64,000 nt of DNA from Prosapia bicincta. Lineage: Eukaryota; Arthropoda; Insecta; Hemiptera; Cercopidae. The notes under the pieces were generated by a model, which worked only from the letters and a program-made list of their open reading frames with translations, ran no database searches and was not told where the DNA came from. The stretch spans positions 18,142,067 through 18,206,066 of the forward strand of contig JBAIZL010000002.1 of assembly GCA_036971475.1 (NCBI GenBank), written 5' to 3'. This document shows positions 1 to 9,850 of this stretch, piece by piece. Every line of letters starts with the position of its first letter. The stretch's first letter is position 1. Position numbers and translations under genes: made by a program.

Positions 1-1743
1 ATTTGTAATAGGATAATTAGTATATTTTGGCGAATCTATCAAATTAGATGTGATTTGTTTAAAAAGAGAGTTGTGTTCTCAATACTAGCGACCGTCCAGG
101 AGTTATATTATTTTGTCAACTACAAACAGTAAAAATAAATAATTATTAATTATTTTGTAAAGTTGACATAACAAAAAAAGTGGTGTCAGTTTTGATTTAG
201 TATTTTAAATAATTCCTCAAGTAAAATTAGGGTTTTAACTTGAAGGTGACATAGGAAAGCAGCTGAGCAATACGTATGACTACAGGTTACAAGGGTTAAA
301 ATTGACAGATCTGCATAAGAGTGGATCAAGCTTCCAGCATCCTTACATCAACCATATTATTCAATGCAACACTAACACCACATTATTAGGATCTGCTGGG
401 CTTGCTTATACAGAATTTCAAAAATTATTTCATTAAATTTGAATAAAATTTAGGTTTTAACAAAAGAATTTGATTGAATTATTAAAAATATTCAATACCA
501 AAGTACAAAACCAAACCTAATACAATATACCAAGATTTAATTGTTTACTTTATAGTTAACTGAAAATATAGTTCCGCAATTCTAATGGTTGTAAAGACAA
601 CTACAAAAACATAAATGTATTTGTGAAAAACGTAATCATTATTTTGTCTGTTATTTCAACACTTTTAGAACTATAATATTAAAACCGTTTTTCTTGGTTT
701 GTGAATTTTTAATTAACATTCTAGGAAATCCATGTTAAAGATAAGCAAAGTAGCTTTTTCATAATTAATTAATAATGTTCACTGTTTTCTTTATAAAATA
801 AAATTTTAAAAAAATGAACAAAACGAAAAATAAAAGTTTAACTCTAAATTACTTATGTCTAAATTTAGTCACAGAATTACTTATGTATCTTCAATTTGAC
901 TACACAATTTTTTTTTTTTAATTTGCCAAAATAATGTTTTTTAATAATGTGTTAAACATCATAATATCACATACTTCTTTAGCGATTGAAAAAACACATT
1001 GTTGTAGCTACGAATCCTACTGTTAGAAAGAAAAATAATAATTACGATGACGTTTTAATGGAATAGTGAAAGAAAATTGTTTGAAAAGAAATTTTTTTCA
1101 TGTTTAACACATTTTATTTACAAAAAACACATAATGTAACAAACGAATGAGTTGTAGAACGAGTGTTTAATAAAATTACAGAATTTTTACAAAAATATGT
1201 ATAGAGAACACAATTATTAAAAAAGTCACACTTTCACTTATGTATCATCAAATGACAACGCAAGCTCTGTTTCACTAAGATGTATGTGAACATTAGTGGT
1301 AAAACTGCACATTCGACATTGGGTGTTGTAGGTACAAAGGTAACAAGAAAGATGGATGCTCATGAACGGCTCATTTGTCAGATACAGAACTTTTTTAAAT
1401 AGAGCGCCGTCATTTTCAAGAGGTATAAGTGATCTAAGGTCAAGACAAATCTAGAGGTTCCAAAATATTTATTTTATTGAATATAACTAACCTAAAACTT
1501 GTTTGAAAAGTATAAAGAAATGTATATTTACTTGTATAAATTTTTTTTATAAACAATTCCAGTGTTGATAGGCGCTCAAAACTATAATTTTAAACAATAA
1601 GTACCCGACACTTTAATTTTATATAGACACTTTTACTAAAATCTAAATGGTGAAATCTGATTGTTAGAGCTTTTAATCTTTTTTTTCATTAACCTCTATT
1701 TACTATTACTGTTTCATCGAAATATAATCTGAACATAATTTAA
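1..1743. other. AT-rich noncoding DNA
   Basis: No open frame of useful length, no splice-bounded exon and no recognisable mobile element. Short homopolymer runs are the only low-complexity features. It is probably intron or intergenic sequence upstream of the EGF-like exon. Confidence 0.6.
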
Positions 1744-2078
1744 ACAAGAAACGTACTAAAAACACTTGTAAATATTTTACACTTACATGTTGTACCATAT
1801 ACTTTTATAATTTTTGTAGTTATGCAACACTTTTATAATTGTTGAGGATGGCTGTTCCTGGAGATATTTCCCATTGTCAACTCTGACAACTAAGTTACTG
1901 TCTGAGTTGACAATGGGACAAATCTCCAGAAACGGTTGTCCTCAACAATTATAAAAGTAAGGGGTACCATAGGCAAGTACCTATGTAACATATTTACAAG
2001 TGTTTTTAGTTAGAAACTAGTAGATGGATACAGATAGATCTTCACCTGAAGATGGATTCAGTTAATACAAGAAACGTA
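1744..2078. mobile_element. Foldback element with 12-bp target duplication (PLE-tail type)
   Basis: The element body is 1756-2066, flanked on both sides by the direct repeat ACAAGAAACGTA (1744-1755 and 2067-2078). Its two halves are inverted copies: AACACTTGTAAATATTTTAC near the left end matches the reverse complement of the right end, and GAGTTGACAATGGGACA near the centre pairs with TGTCAACTC on the left. The right edge carries GAAGATGGATTC, an end shared with the copies at 2124, 3311, 3826, 6316 and 8537. It encodes no protein. The 8537 copy carries a Penelope-like endonuclease between the same ends, so I infer this is a non-autonomous PLE tail dimer. Confidence 0.75.
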
Positions 2079-2123
2079 ATGTAAATTTTTGCACTAAAGC
2101 AGATTAATATATATTGATATGTA

Positions 2124-2376
2124 GTACTTGCCTATAGTAGCACTTACTTTTTTGTTTAATGAGGACTGCATTTTCGGAGATGCATTCCACTGTTAACTCT
2201 GACAACTATGTTACAGATAACTAAGTTATTGTCCGAGTTGACAATGTGACACATATCTCTAAATGGCCATCCTCATTAAACCAAAAGAGAAAACACTACT
2301 ATAGCCAAGTGCCACATAACAATAATATTTAAGTGTTTTAATGTTAAACTAGTACCTCATATTGAAGATGGAATCA
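2124..2376. mobile_element. Foldback element, left end truncated
   Basis: It starts at GTACTTGCCTATAGTAGCAC and ends at GAAGATGGAATCAAAC, and lacks the outermost left sequence present in the 3311 copy. The two central blocks around TGTTAACTCTGACAAC and GAGTTGACAATGTGACA are inverted relative to each other. Its right edge lies about 20 bp before the splice acceptor of the EGF-like exon. No target duplication was found. Confidence 0.65.
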
Positions 2377-2398
2377 AACAATACACACTTTTTTTTAG

Positions 2399-2561
2399 AT
2401 TTGAGATGTGTGTAGACATAGATGAATGTGCTGCTGGTACAGATTCTTGCAACAGGGCTTTGGAGAACTGTCATAACCTAGAAGGTGAGTTTACATGTAC
2501 ATGTAAATGGGGCTATCAATGGACAGGCAAATATTGTGAACCCAGCATCAGTTTATTAGAA
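2399..2561 (+). CDS. EGF-like (calcium-binding type) exon, partial; possibly CRELD family
   Basis: Seen: a pyrimidine tract ending in TTTTTTTTAG at 2398 is followed by an open frame. From the ATG at 2406 it reads MCVDIDEC, then a six-cysteine module ending CTCKWGYQWTGKYCEP. The DIDEC start and the spacing C-x6-C-x6-C-x8-C-x-C-x10-C fit a calcium-binding EGF domain. The frame runs on to a stop at 2682-2684, but GAAG|GTATAAGT near 2561 could be a donor; alternatively this is a terminal exon with AATAAA near 2680. The ATG is probably internal because one in-frame codon separates it from the acceptor. The pattern C-x-R-x3-ENC-x-N-x2-G resembles the last EGF module of CRELD proteins, which act in the ER, but fibulin- or nidogen-like proteins cannot be excluded. 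No neighbouring exon was recognised. Confidence 0.6.
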
Positions 2562-2684
2562 GGTATAAGTGCTTTTAATGAACAAAATCAACCCGTAACT
2601 GTCAATTCTTCTGTGCCCTTTTCATTGCTTAAATACTTATTTAATATTTCATTTGCATTGTTTAATACTGAGGAACCAAAATAA

Positions 2685-3310
2685 AAAATTAACTAAAAGT
2701 TATTTGTGTGGCATTATTTATATACATACATTTTTTGTCAGGTAGAAAACTCGATTGGCAAAGCAATAGACTTATTGACATAGCTTACTTATTTGAAAGG
2801 CGTATGGTCGTTTTTGTGATGAAAGAAGCCCTAACAGTACTTTTTCTTTGATATAATTTCGGTCGTTATTATGAAGGAAAGTATATAAGTGGGATAATCA
2901 AAAATGTTTTTGAAAAGGCTTTATTTTAGCACACAAACCTGTTCCTTTTTTAGGGTTTATTCGTTTATATTTGATGGAGTTTTACTTGAAATCTTTGAAA
3001 TTTTTATGATTTGGGCTACTGCTCGATTTTAGAGTAGAAATTCTCCTAGTAGACTTTGCCATATTCTGCTTTGTTTTTGTTAGTTTTGTTTTGACATAGT
3101 CGTAATAGCATTTTCCACTGATACGTAGTTTAACTTTACAGTATTAGGTAGGAGATTGAAACATTGTGTAAGTAGGGTAAAAGACAAAAAAACTACTACA
3201 TGATTTACAACATTAAAGAATTCTTTTAACTGACTAGTAAAATTTCATCAGGATTTTTCAACGGTGCTCTATTTTATTAAGATATTTTAAGTTTATACAA
3301 CTTTGTATTT
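2685..3310. other. AT-rich noncoding DNA
   Basis: Noncoding in all frames. It lies between the EGF-like exon and the next foldback element. No further exon of the EGF gene could be recognised. Confidence 0.55.
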
Positions 3311-3624
3311 ATATTTGTAGATTTCATCTTCACGTGAGCTACTAGTTTTCACTAAACACTTGTAAATATTTACAAACTTGTCTATAGTAGCACTTACTTA
3401 TATTTGTTGAGGACAGCCGTTTCAGGGAATGTGTCACATTGTCAACTCAGACCGTAACTGTCTTGCAACTGTGAGTTACGGTCTGAGTTGATAATGTGAC
3501 ACATCTCCTGAAACGGCCGTCCTACACAAATATAAATACGTGCTATTATAGGCAAGTTTGTAAAATATTTAAAAGTGTTTTAGTGAAAACTAGTAGCTCA
3601 CATGAAGATGGAATCAACAAATAT
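3311..3624. mobile_element. Complete foldback element, long inverted arms
   Basis: This is the best-preserved copy. It opens ATATTTGTAGATTTCATCTTCA and closes with the inverted form TGAAGATGGAATCAACAAATAT. The arms continue inward through CTACTAGTTTTCACTAA, the AGTGCTACTATAGGCAAGT block and AACTCAGACCGTAACTG, leaving only a few unpaired bases near 3463-3470. Two short ORFs here (3496 and 3695) are frames through the repeat. No target duplication is obvious. Confidence 0.75.
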
Positions 3625-3825
3625 CATAATTTATGTTTCTCTCGCCTAAAACAACTGGTTTCTTGTTTAGACTTGTTGAATATCCAAAGTAAATATGAAA
3701 AAGAGGCCCACATTTGGTCAGGTAGGGATCAAAATATTAGCTGAAAGATGTTGGGAGAAAATTTTTTGTTCTATAATTAATATTATTTATAAAAACCTTA
3801 TAATATTTTCTCATATAGACTATTT

Positions 3826-3996
3826 ATATGGAATTAGTCTCAATTGCCAATGGGACTCATCTCCCAAAATGTCCCTTCTCATTAATCAAAAGAGTAAATG
3901 CTATTATAGGCATGTATAACATATTCACATATGTACAAATATGTTTAGTTAAAATTTAGTTTTAACTAGTCTAGTAGCTCAAGTGAAGATGGAATC
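3826..3996. mobile_element. Half foldback element (right half)
   Basis: It contains only the right half of the family, from TTGCCAATGGGACTCATCTC to GTGAAGATGGAATCAAATG, and is more diverged than the other copies. No inverted left half precedes it. Confidence 0.55.
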
Positions 3997-4299
3997 AAAT
4001 GATATAATATTTTCTATTATTCGATTTATGACAAAGTTATCAAAGACAGTTATTTATAACTATACACTGTGTTATTTGGATTGCATATATTACATTGAAT
4101 TCAAATGTTATTCATAAAGTAGTTCGAAATGTTTCAACATTTTTTATTTAACATTAAAATAACAAAGTAACAAAAAATGAATTAAAAAGTAGTCATTAAC
4201 TTAATAATAATATTCCAACTAACAATAACTGAATATCAATAATAATATTAATCATTTTATACAAACACAAAAATTAAGCATTAGTGTCTTTAAATTTAC

Positions 4300-4426
4300 T
4301 TCCAGAAATTTAATTATTCTTGAACAACTGCCAGCCAAGCCATGCCCATAAATCAAAAAAAAGTGAGACTGGTAGTAGAACAAGAATCAACAGTATGTAA
4401 TATTCTAATGTTGACAGCATAGAGAT
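4300..4426 (-). CDS. Membrane-anchor exon resembling delta(24)-sterol reductase N-terminus
   Basis: On the minus strand, AAATTGTTTCAG (ending at 4427) is a good acceptor. It is followed by ATCTCT and an ATG at 4420, then 39 uninterrupted codons and a GTAAAT donor at 4299-4298. The peptide starts MLSTLEYYILLILVLLPVSL and continues FFDLWAWLGSCSRIIKFLE: one strongly hydrophobic segment with a charged end. The block LVLLPVSLFFDLW closely resembles the membrane-anchor motif FLLPLSLIFD that I recall for DHCR24/seladin, an ER flavoenzyme reducing the sterol delta-24 bond and used by plant-feeding insects in phytosterol dealkylation. The FAD domain should lie at lower coordinates on this strand, but I recognise no further exon, so the intron is long or leaves the window. 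The identification rests on one short segment; another single-pass protein is possible. Confidence 0.42.
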
Positions 4427-4743
4427 CTGAAACAATTTTATACATAACAAAATAAAATTAAATTAGAATGAACAAAATACAATTACTATAATGAAATTAC
4501 TCATATGTTGCACTTAGCTGTGCTTCTACTTCCTGGTTCATAGGTATAGTGAAGCATCTTAATAAAATTCAACTCTTTTTTAATTAAGATGTATTTTGTC
4601 TTTATTCCTAGAAATATTTAGATTTTTAAAATAGAAGTGAGTACATTTTAAATACAGTAGGTAATACATGGACAAATTGCAAGCTATATAGATTTTTTTT
4701 GTTTTCACATGTATAACTCAATAGTACATTGTAAAACTATAAG

Positions 4744-5132
4744 GTAATTATTAAGATCAACTTACCACTCAGATCGGTGAAAATATTTTTTTCCTGATCA
4801 ATTTGACCTTGCTGAACACGAATCTGAATTTTTTTTACTGCAAACACAAACAAATCTAACCTGACCTGATTTTCTTAAGTTAATATGAGTTTGCCGTTGA
4901 AAATAACTTCAGATTCATGTTCAGCAAGGTCAAATCTATTTGGGAAAAAATATTTTGCCGATTGGAGAGTTAGTAAGCACCAAAGTCAGGTCAGGTTAGG
5001 TTATTTTTTTTTATAAAAATATATGTTTGCAGTAAAAAAAACTTAATATTCAAGTTCACCAAGGTCAAATTGATTAGGGAAAAAAATTTGCAGATCGAAG
5101 CGGTAGTTGCTGATCTTAATAATTATCAACTA
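4744..5132. mobile_element. Foldback MITE with three alternating inverted modules
   Basis: The left part (AATTATTAAGATCAAC, then CCTGATCAATTTGACCTTGC and TTTTTTTACTGCAAACA) returns inverted on the right (TGTTTGCAGTAAAAAAAA, CAAGGTCAAATTGATTAGGG, GATCTTAATAATTATCAAC). A third copy of the CAGCAAGGTCAAAT block, oriented like the right arm, sits in the middle near 4905-4975. No coding potential and no established family. Confidence 0.6.
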
Positions 5133-6265
5133 TAAATGTTGTGAACTGTAAATAGTGATCAAACAAGTAGTAAATCAAACAAAATTAAACCTGACCAAAA
5201 CAGAAAAACTGTATAAGGTACACGTTTGTTTATAAAACAGAGTTATATTTCACTTTAAAATAAAATATAGCTAAAAAGTATCCCTTTAAGATAGATTTGG
5301 CTATAAAAAAATAAAAGCATTAATTGCCATCTAATTCAAATAAATTGAACCCTGTACAAACCAACAAATTAAACTAATTATTTAAACCCTTATTTACATT
5401 TCAATTGCAAAGCTATCACCATTAAATGTAATTATTACAAAAAGAACTCTTTATTTTGAGATTATTTTTCCTCTGAAGATGATTCCTTTCCAATTGAAAT
5501 GTACATACAGGTATAATAAAAGGTTTTATTTATTATAATTTTAAAAAATTATGCCACAGTTATTATTTGTTACCATGTTAGCTAATAACTGGTCATCTCA
5601 ATATGCACATTTCCAAATCCAGTCTAAGTCGATAATTTGTAGTATTGGTATCTATTCATTTAGTGATGTAGTATAATATAGTGCTACGTTTCGTTAAGAA
5701 ACTGAATTTATACAGTAATGCAAATAACTGCATAAAAAGACTTTTTGCATCACCCTGTTTATTTTGGCCAATACCTATTACGCTATTATGTTTTTTTTAC
5801 TAACGAAAAATAAATAGCTTTAAAAGTTAGGTACCTGATAACCTTTTGGAAAGCATTATCATAACTACAAACAAATAAGAATAAGGTTTTTTTTAATATG
5901 CTGCCGTTACAGGAAGAGACATGAGTATAAATAATAAGTAGAAATAGAATTGACACATTTTCAAGTGAGTTCAAGTCAATATTTAAAAATTATTGATTGA
6001 AATATTTACGAATTAAAATCTATATGTATCATTTACATCGATCACGTTGAGAAAGAAGATAATTACTTTTGAAGGAAAAAGCTACTTACTAAATACGAAA
6101 AAGACGTATTGGTATTATTTTTAGGTTAACATGGAACAGTTAAAAACATTTGTAAACAAATAAACAACGGAAGAGTAGAAGAAACAGTGGAAGATGAAGA
6201 TGTCTTTTTATCTGTGTTTTTTTCACTTGGATGGACTATAAAATTATACTGTATATAAAATTATA
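5133..6265. other. AT-rich noncoding DNA with short dispersed repeats
   Basis: No gene. The block around 5235-5320, with AAAATATAGCTAAAAAGTATCC and GATAGATTTGGC, recurs in diverged form near 10140 and 15975, so it belongs to an old dispersed repeat. The 62-codon minus frame at 5786-5974 has no support. Confidence 0.5.
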
Positions 6266-6267
6266 TG

Positions 6268-6315
<48 letters not shown>
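6266..6315. repeat. (TA)n microsatellite
   Basis: An uninterrupted TA run that continues directly into a half foldback element at 6316. Confidence 0.95.
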
Positions 6316-6318
<3 letters not shown>

Positions 6319-6451
6319 TTGACAATGGGACACATCTTCCGAAACGGCCGTATTCAACAAATATGAGTAAGTGCTACTATAGGCAAGTTTGTAAAATATT
6401 TACAAGTGTTTTAGTGAAAATTGGTAGCTCATATGAAGATAGAATCAACAA
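6316..6451. mobile_element. Half foldback element inserted at a (TA)n tract
   Basis: It begins abruptly at GAGTTGACAATGGGACACATC after the TA run and ends at GAAGATAGAATCAACAAATAT. This is the right half of the 3311-type foldback, truncated at the centre of symmetry. Confidence 0.65.
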
Positions 6452-6600
6452 ATATAAAATTATAGTTAGTTGTACAAAAATGAATTGAAGAATAATATAA
6501 GTTATAGTAATTAATCACTTAAACAATAATAAACTTAATTAATAGTAATTACCAGTAGTACTAGTAACCATGACTATATAACTTACTAATTACTAATTGA

Positions 6601-6601
<1 letters not shown>

Positions 6602-6675
<74 letters not shown>
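6602..6675. repeat. (TA)n microsatellite
   Basis: A TA run of about 74 bp with no recognisable element on either side. Confidence 0.95.
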
Positions 6676-6678
<3 letters not shown>

Positions 6679-7560
6679 GTATATTATTGATATACACACC
6701 TAATAATACACTCCAATTAACTATTTAGATGTTGGCTGCACTGAGAGTTGGTTGCGTTGTTCAGAGTTGTTTACTAGTTTTAAACGAGAGTTTTGTTTTG
6801 GTAGTTTGTGATTTTATTGTTGTGACAAGCAAGATTGGAATTATGTTACGATATTTTATATCATACATATTTATAAACTGAAATGTTATACTAAATATAA
6901 GTAACTTAAGAAATTAATCATATAAAACAGGGTTATATGAGTACTACTTACTAGGTACCTCTCTTATATTTTGATTATTAAACTGCCTTTAAATTAATTT
7001 TTTAAGCAAACGTTTTAATATAAATATTGTATTGCCATAATCACCTGTATGTTACGTATCGTCAAATTAGTAATGCTTCAAAATCTAACTTAAAAGTTAA
7101 TTTTATAATGCTTCACTTGGATATATTATCAACTAGTGAAATCCTGGTGAATTGGTACAGTGATAGAGGTCATATTGTTCTATCTCGTTTGTGAATTAAA
7201 GGATATCAATGATTTCAATATTGTTATGGTGGTAAATTTAATAGTGGTAAAACAACCCTTTGGTTGTTTAACCCAACTTTGCTCTTAGTGCAGGTGTTCA
7301 TTCAAGGGGTTTCTTTTTTTATTTATTACAATATTTATATTTTTACCCATGTTCCCTATTATTATTTTTGAATGTGTACCATAATCAGTAAATGATTCAT
7401 AATAGAATTCAAGATGATAAAATTAAAATAATTTTAACGCAAGTTGGACTTGCATTCCTTTTAGATTTGCTAATAAATTTGTTTGTGTTTGCATTGTCCA
7501 TACTCATTGACAAAATTCTTAAATTTTGGGTATTTATTTCCCATTCCCATATAATCAATT
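6676..7560. other. AT-rich noncoding DNA
   Basis: No exon-like open segment with splice boundaries and no identified repeat. The 125-codon frame that starts at 7392 runs into a dispersed repeat and is not accepted as a gene. Confidence 0.5.
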
Positions 7561-7564
7561 TTAC

Positions 7565-8085
7565 CAAAAAAATTGTACTGAGCGATGCAGAAAGTCATCA
7601 GGAATATGAAAAATATTATGAAAAGCTCTGCTCACAGCACACAAAAATCAATTTTAACAAAGCACTATTAGCACCATATTTCACGCGGCACACAAAAGAG
7701 TTTTATAGAATTATAAAACTCGCACACACATATTATTTTTTCCCCATAGTAAGTCGCGAAATTACTTAAAAGACGATACAGACACTATTCCACGAACAAA
7801 ATAGAAAATGTTACATTGAACATTTACTCACCTTTTATTTCTAACTTTCCTAAACACAATAGAACTTACCACACAAAGCAGTGTTGAATTGAGGTGTTAA
7901 AGTTGATTTTGTTTATCAAATTTTGTAATATTTATTAGTCAAGAGCAAGTTTAATTACATTTCTAAGCATTTTGCAAGTTACTATGTCAAAATAATAAAG
8001 CCAAAATATTGGATTTGTAGTTTTAGGGTGTGAGCGGTAGTTTTTATAATTTTTCTCTATTCCTGATGATTTTCTGCATCGCTGT
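7565..8085. repeat. Inverted pair of a dispersed repeat
   Basis: GCGATGCAGAAAGTCATCAG on the left (about 7578-7597) returns inverted at 8060-8080 (CTGATGATTTTCTGCATCGC). The similarity extends roughly 50 bp inward on both sides. A third diverged copy sits near 16185. The pair encloses about 430 bp with no recognised content. Confidence 0.5.
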
Positions 8086-8521
8086 GTATAATATTTACTA
8101 ACTTCTTGATCTTATTGACCTTTCTTTCAATATCATGGTTTTGTCATTGCTTAATTACTTCTAACACTATGTATTCCACATTATTGTGCAGTACTTCGTG
8201 ATCGTTGATCAATATTACTGACTGTCCTTCAAGGCATTTTTTTAAAAATTCCGTATATTCTATATTATGAACTGTAGGTAATTGAAAATGGAAAACACAT
8301 TTGATATTTATAACATGCAATTTACTGATAAAACACATATACCTTATTTTATTGTACCAATTTATAATTTCCAAATAGTAAACTATTTTTTATGTTTCGA
8401 AAAACAATTTAATCAAAGGTTATCACTTTTAACACAGAAAATTATTGTTACTTAGAATGCATACAGATTTTTAAAATAGAAATAAGTATATTTAATAACT
8501 GATAATTAGTTACAGTTAACC

Positions 8522-9101
8522 TTAAATTTTAACTTACACTTTTTAAAAAATGTTTTAACTTGCCTATAGTAGCACTTACTTTGCTTGTTGAGGACGGCCG
8601 TTTCGGGAGATGTGTCCCTTTGTCAACTCAGACCGTAACTGATCTCAAGGTTTACGTAGGTTAGGGTGGGGGTGGGATATTTTGGTGGTGTGGGTGTATT
8701 TTGTGTGTATTAGGAGTTATGATGTCAAAAAGTGCGTGTGAGTTGTAATGTAATTGTGTATTGAGTATGTGTGTAGGGTGTAGTTTGAAGTGCCTATATA
8801 TTTCGTATTGTTCGGTTGTGTAGCGTTGGTTATTTCTGTGTTGTTTATGAAGAATTTGTAGGTTAGATGTTATGTCTATGTACTCGTGTTTAGTGGAGTT
8901 GAGATGATCTGCGAAGTTTGATTGGTAGTTATTGTTTTTTAGTGCTTTTATATGTTCTTGGTAACGTGTGTAGAATGACCTCCCTGTCTGGCCTATGTAA
9001 AAACTAGGGCATGAACTGCAAGTTAGTTTGTAGTAAAAAGTGTAAGTGATTACTAGTAGCTCACGCGAAGATGGAATCAACAAATGTTAAATTTTAACTT
9101 A
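8522..9101 (-). mobile_element. 5'-truncated Penelope-like retroelement with 15-bp target duplication
   Basis: The body (8537-9086) is flanked by the exact 15-bp direct repeat TTAAATTTTAACTTA (8522-8536 and 9087-9101). Read on the minus strand, it begins with the same terminal sequence that ends the foldback elements (GTTGATTCCATCTTC, CTACTAGT). It then runs through a GIY-YIG endonuclease frame and ends with the other foldback block (AGTTACGGTCTGAGTTGACA, ACGGCCGTCCTCAACAA, GCTACTATAGGCAAGTT). This links the noncoding foldbacks in this window to a PLE parent. The reverse transcriptase is absent, so the copy cannot be autonomous. Confidence 0.75.
8661..9083 (-). pseudogene. GIY-YIG endonuclease domain of a Penelope-like element (5'-truncated)
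   Basis: The frame is 140 codons and opens with TTG, not ATG. Residues 1-11 are encoded by the terminal repeat, so the real protein start is missing. From residue 17 it reads YYKLTCSSCPSFYIGQTGRS, then FYTRYQEH: the first strand with a CxxC pair, the YIG motif, the conserved arginine in GRSFYTRY, and His residues at 44, 60 and 66 that fit the PLE-specific zinc-like Cys/His set. EQYEIYRH near residues 91-97 holds the expected catalytic glutamate. The tail is proline- and histidine-rich before the stop. In PLEs this domain follows the reverse transcriptase and nicks target DNA. The frame is intact but its RT portion is lost, so it is a dead fragment. Confidence 0.8.
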
Positions 9102-9559
9102 TAAATTAAAGACATGTTCATATCATTAGCATTCGAAGTTAATAGTGTACAATAAATTAAGTAACATAATTGTTAAAACAGTTGTGGTGCAAACTGACCT
9201 AATATATTACAAGTAATATAGGAAAAATATTTTAAGACAATTCCTATACTGTGGTTGACAAACACAAATTTTATTTTAGTTATATTTTATTTTATAATTA
9301 CAACTAACATATAAATATGTATATACCCTATACTTTTGACAGAATCACAATAGTAAGTGAATTTCTTTGCAATTTTCCATTCCCGTCTCTATACAGTAAA
9401 TGGTATTGGACTATTATTTTTGTTTGTACTCTTTATTCGATTTCTTTTGTTTTCATTTGTAACTTATGAAGCAGATACCTCATTCTAATCACCTCTCATA
9501 ATGCTTCATTATTTCAAGGAATCTTTCTCTTATAATATCATATATATCATTAAGTAATT

Positions 9560-9850
9560 GATTTCTTGCTATGGGTAAGTTACCTCAGTGCCAAAGGGCT
9601 AGATTTCAAACAAGAAGTTCCTCAGTTCAAATCTGACTAGAATATCAAGTTTTAAAATTTAAATTCATGAATAAATATTAGGAAAAACTGTATTAACATC
9701 AGCTGTAGTCCACTATAGGTTAAAAAAATGTATTTGAACTTAATTGGATGAGTAAAATGTATTTTATTAACGATTAAAAATTAAATTTGTACAAATTATA
9801 TTATATAAGGGTAGTGTGAGCTAATAGAACGACTTTAAAAATTAGTTATC
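9560..9850 (+). mobile_element. tRNA-headed SINE of the shared-tail family
   Basis: A tRNA-like head has box A TACCTCAGTGC (9581-9591) and box B AGTTCAAATCT (9624-9634), spaced as in tRNA genes. It is joined to the tail module: GAATAAATATTAGGAAAAAC, TCCACTATAGGTTAAAAAAA, TTTGAACTTAATTGGATGAG, TTTTATTAACGATTAAAAA and GTGTGAGCTAATAGAA. The tail is shared with the copies listed at 17570, 20925, 22640, 33900, 35095, 36585, 42510, 52000, 53085, 58850, 60900 and 63310. Confidence 0.65.

Noticed and set aside
7392..7769. 125-codon ORF with hydrophobic N-terminus
   Set aside because: Its second half lies in a dispersed inverted repeat, no domain is recognised, and AT-rich DNA gives such frames easily.
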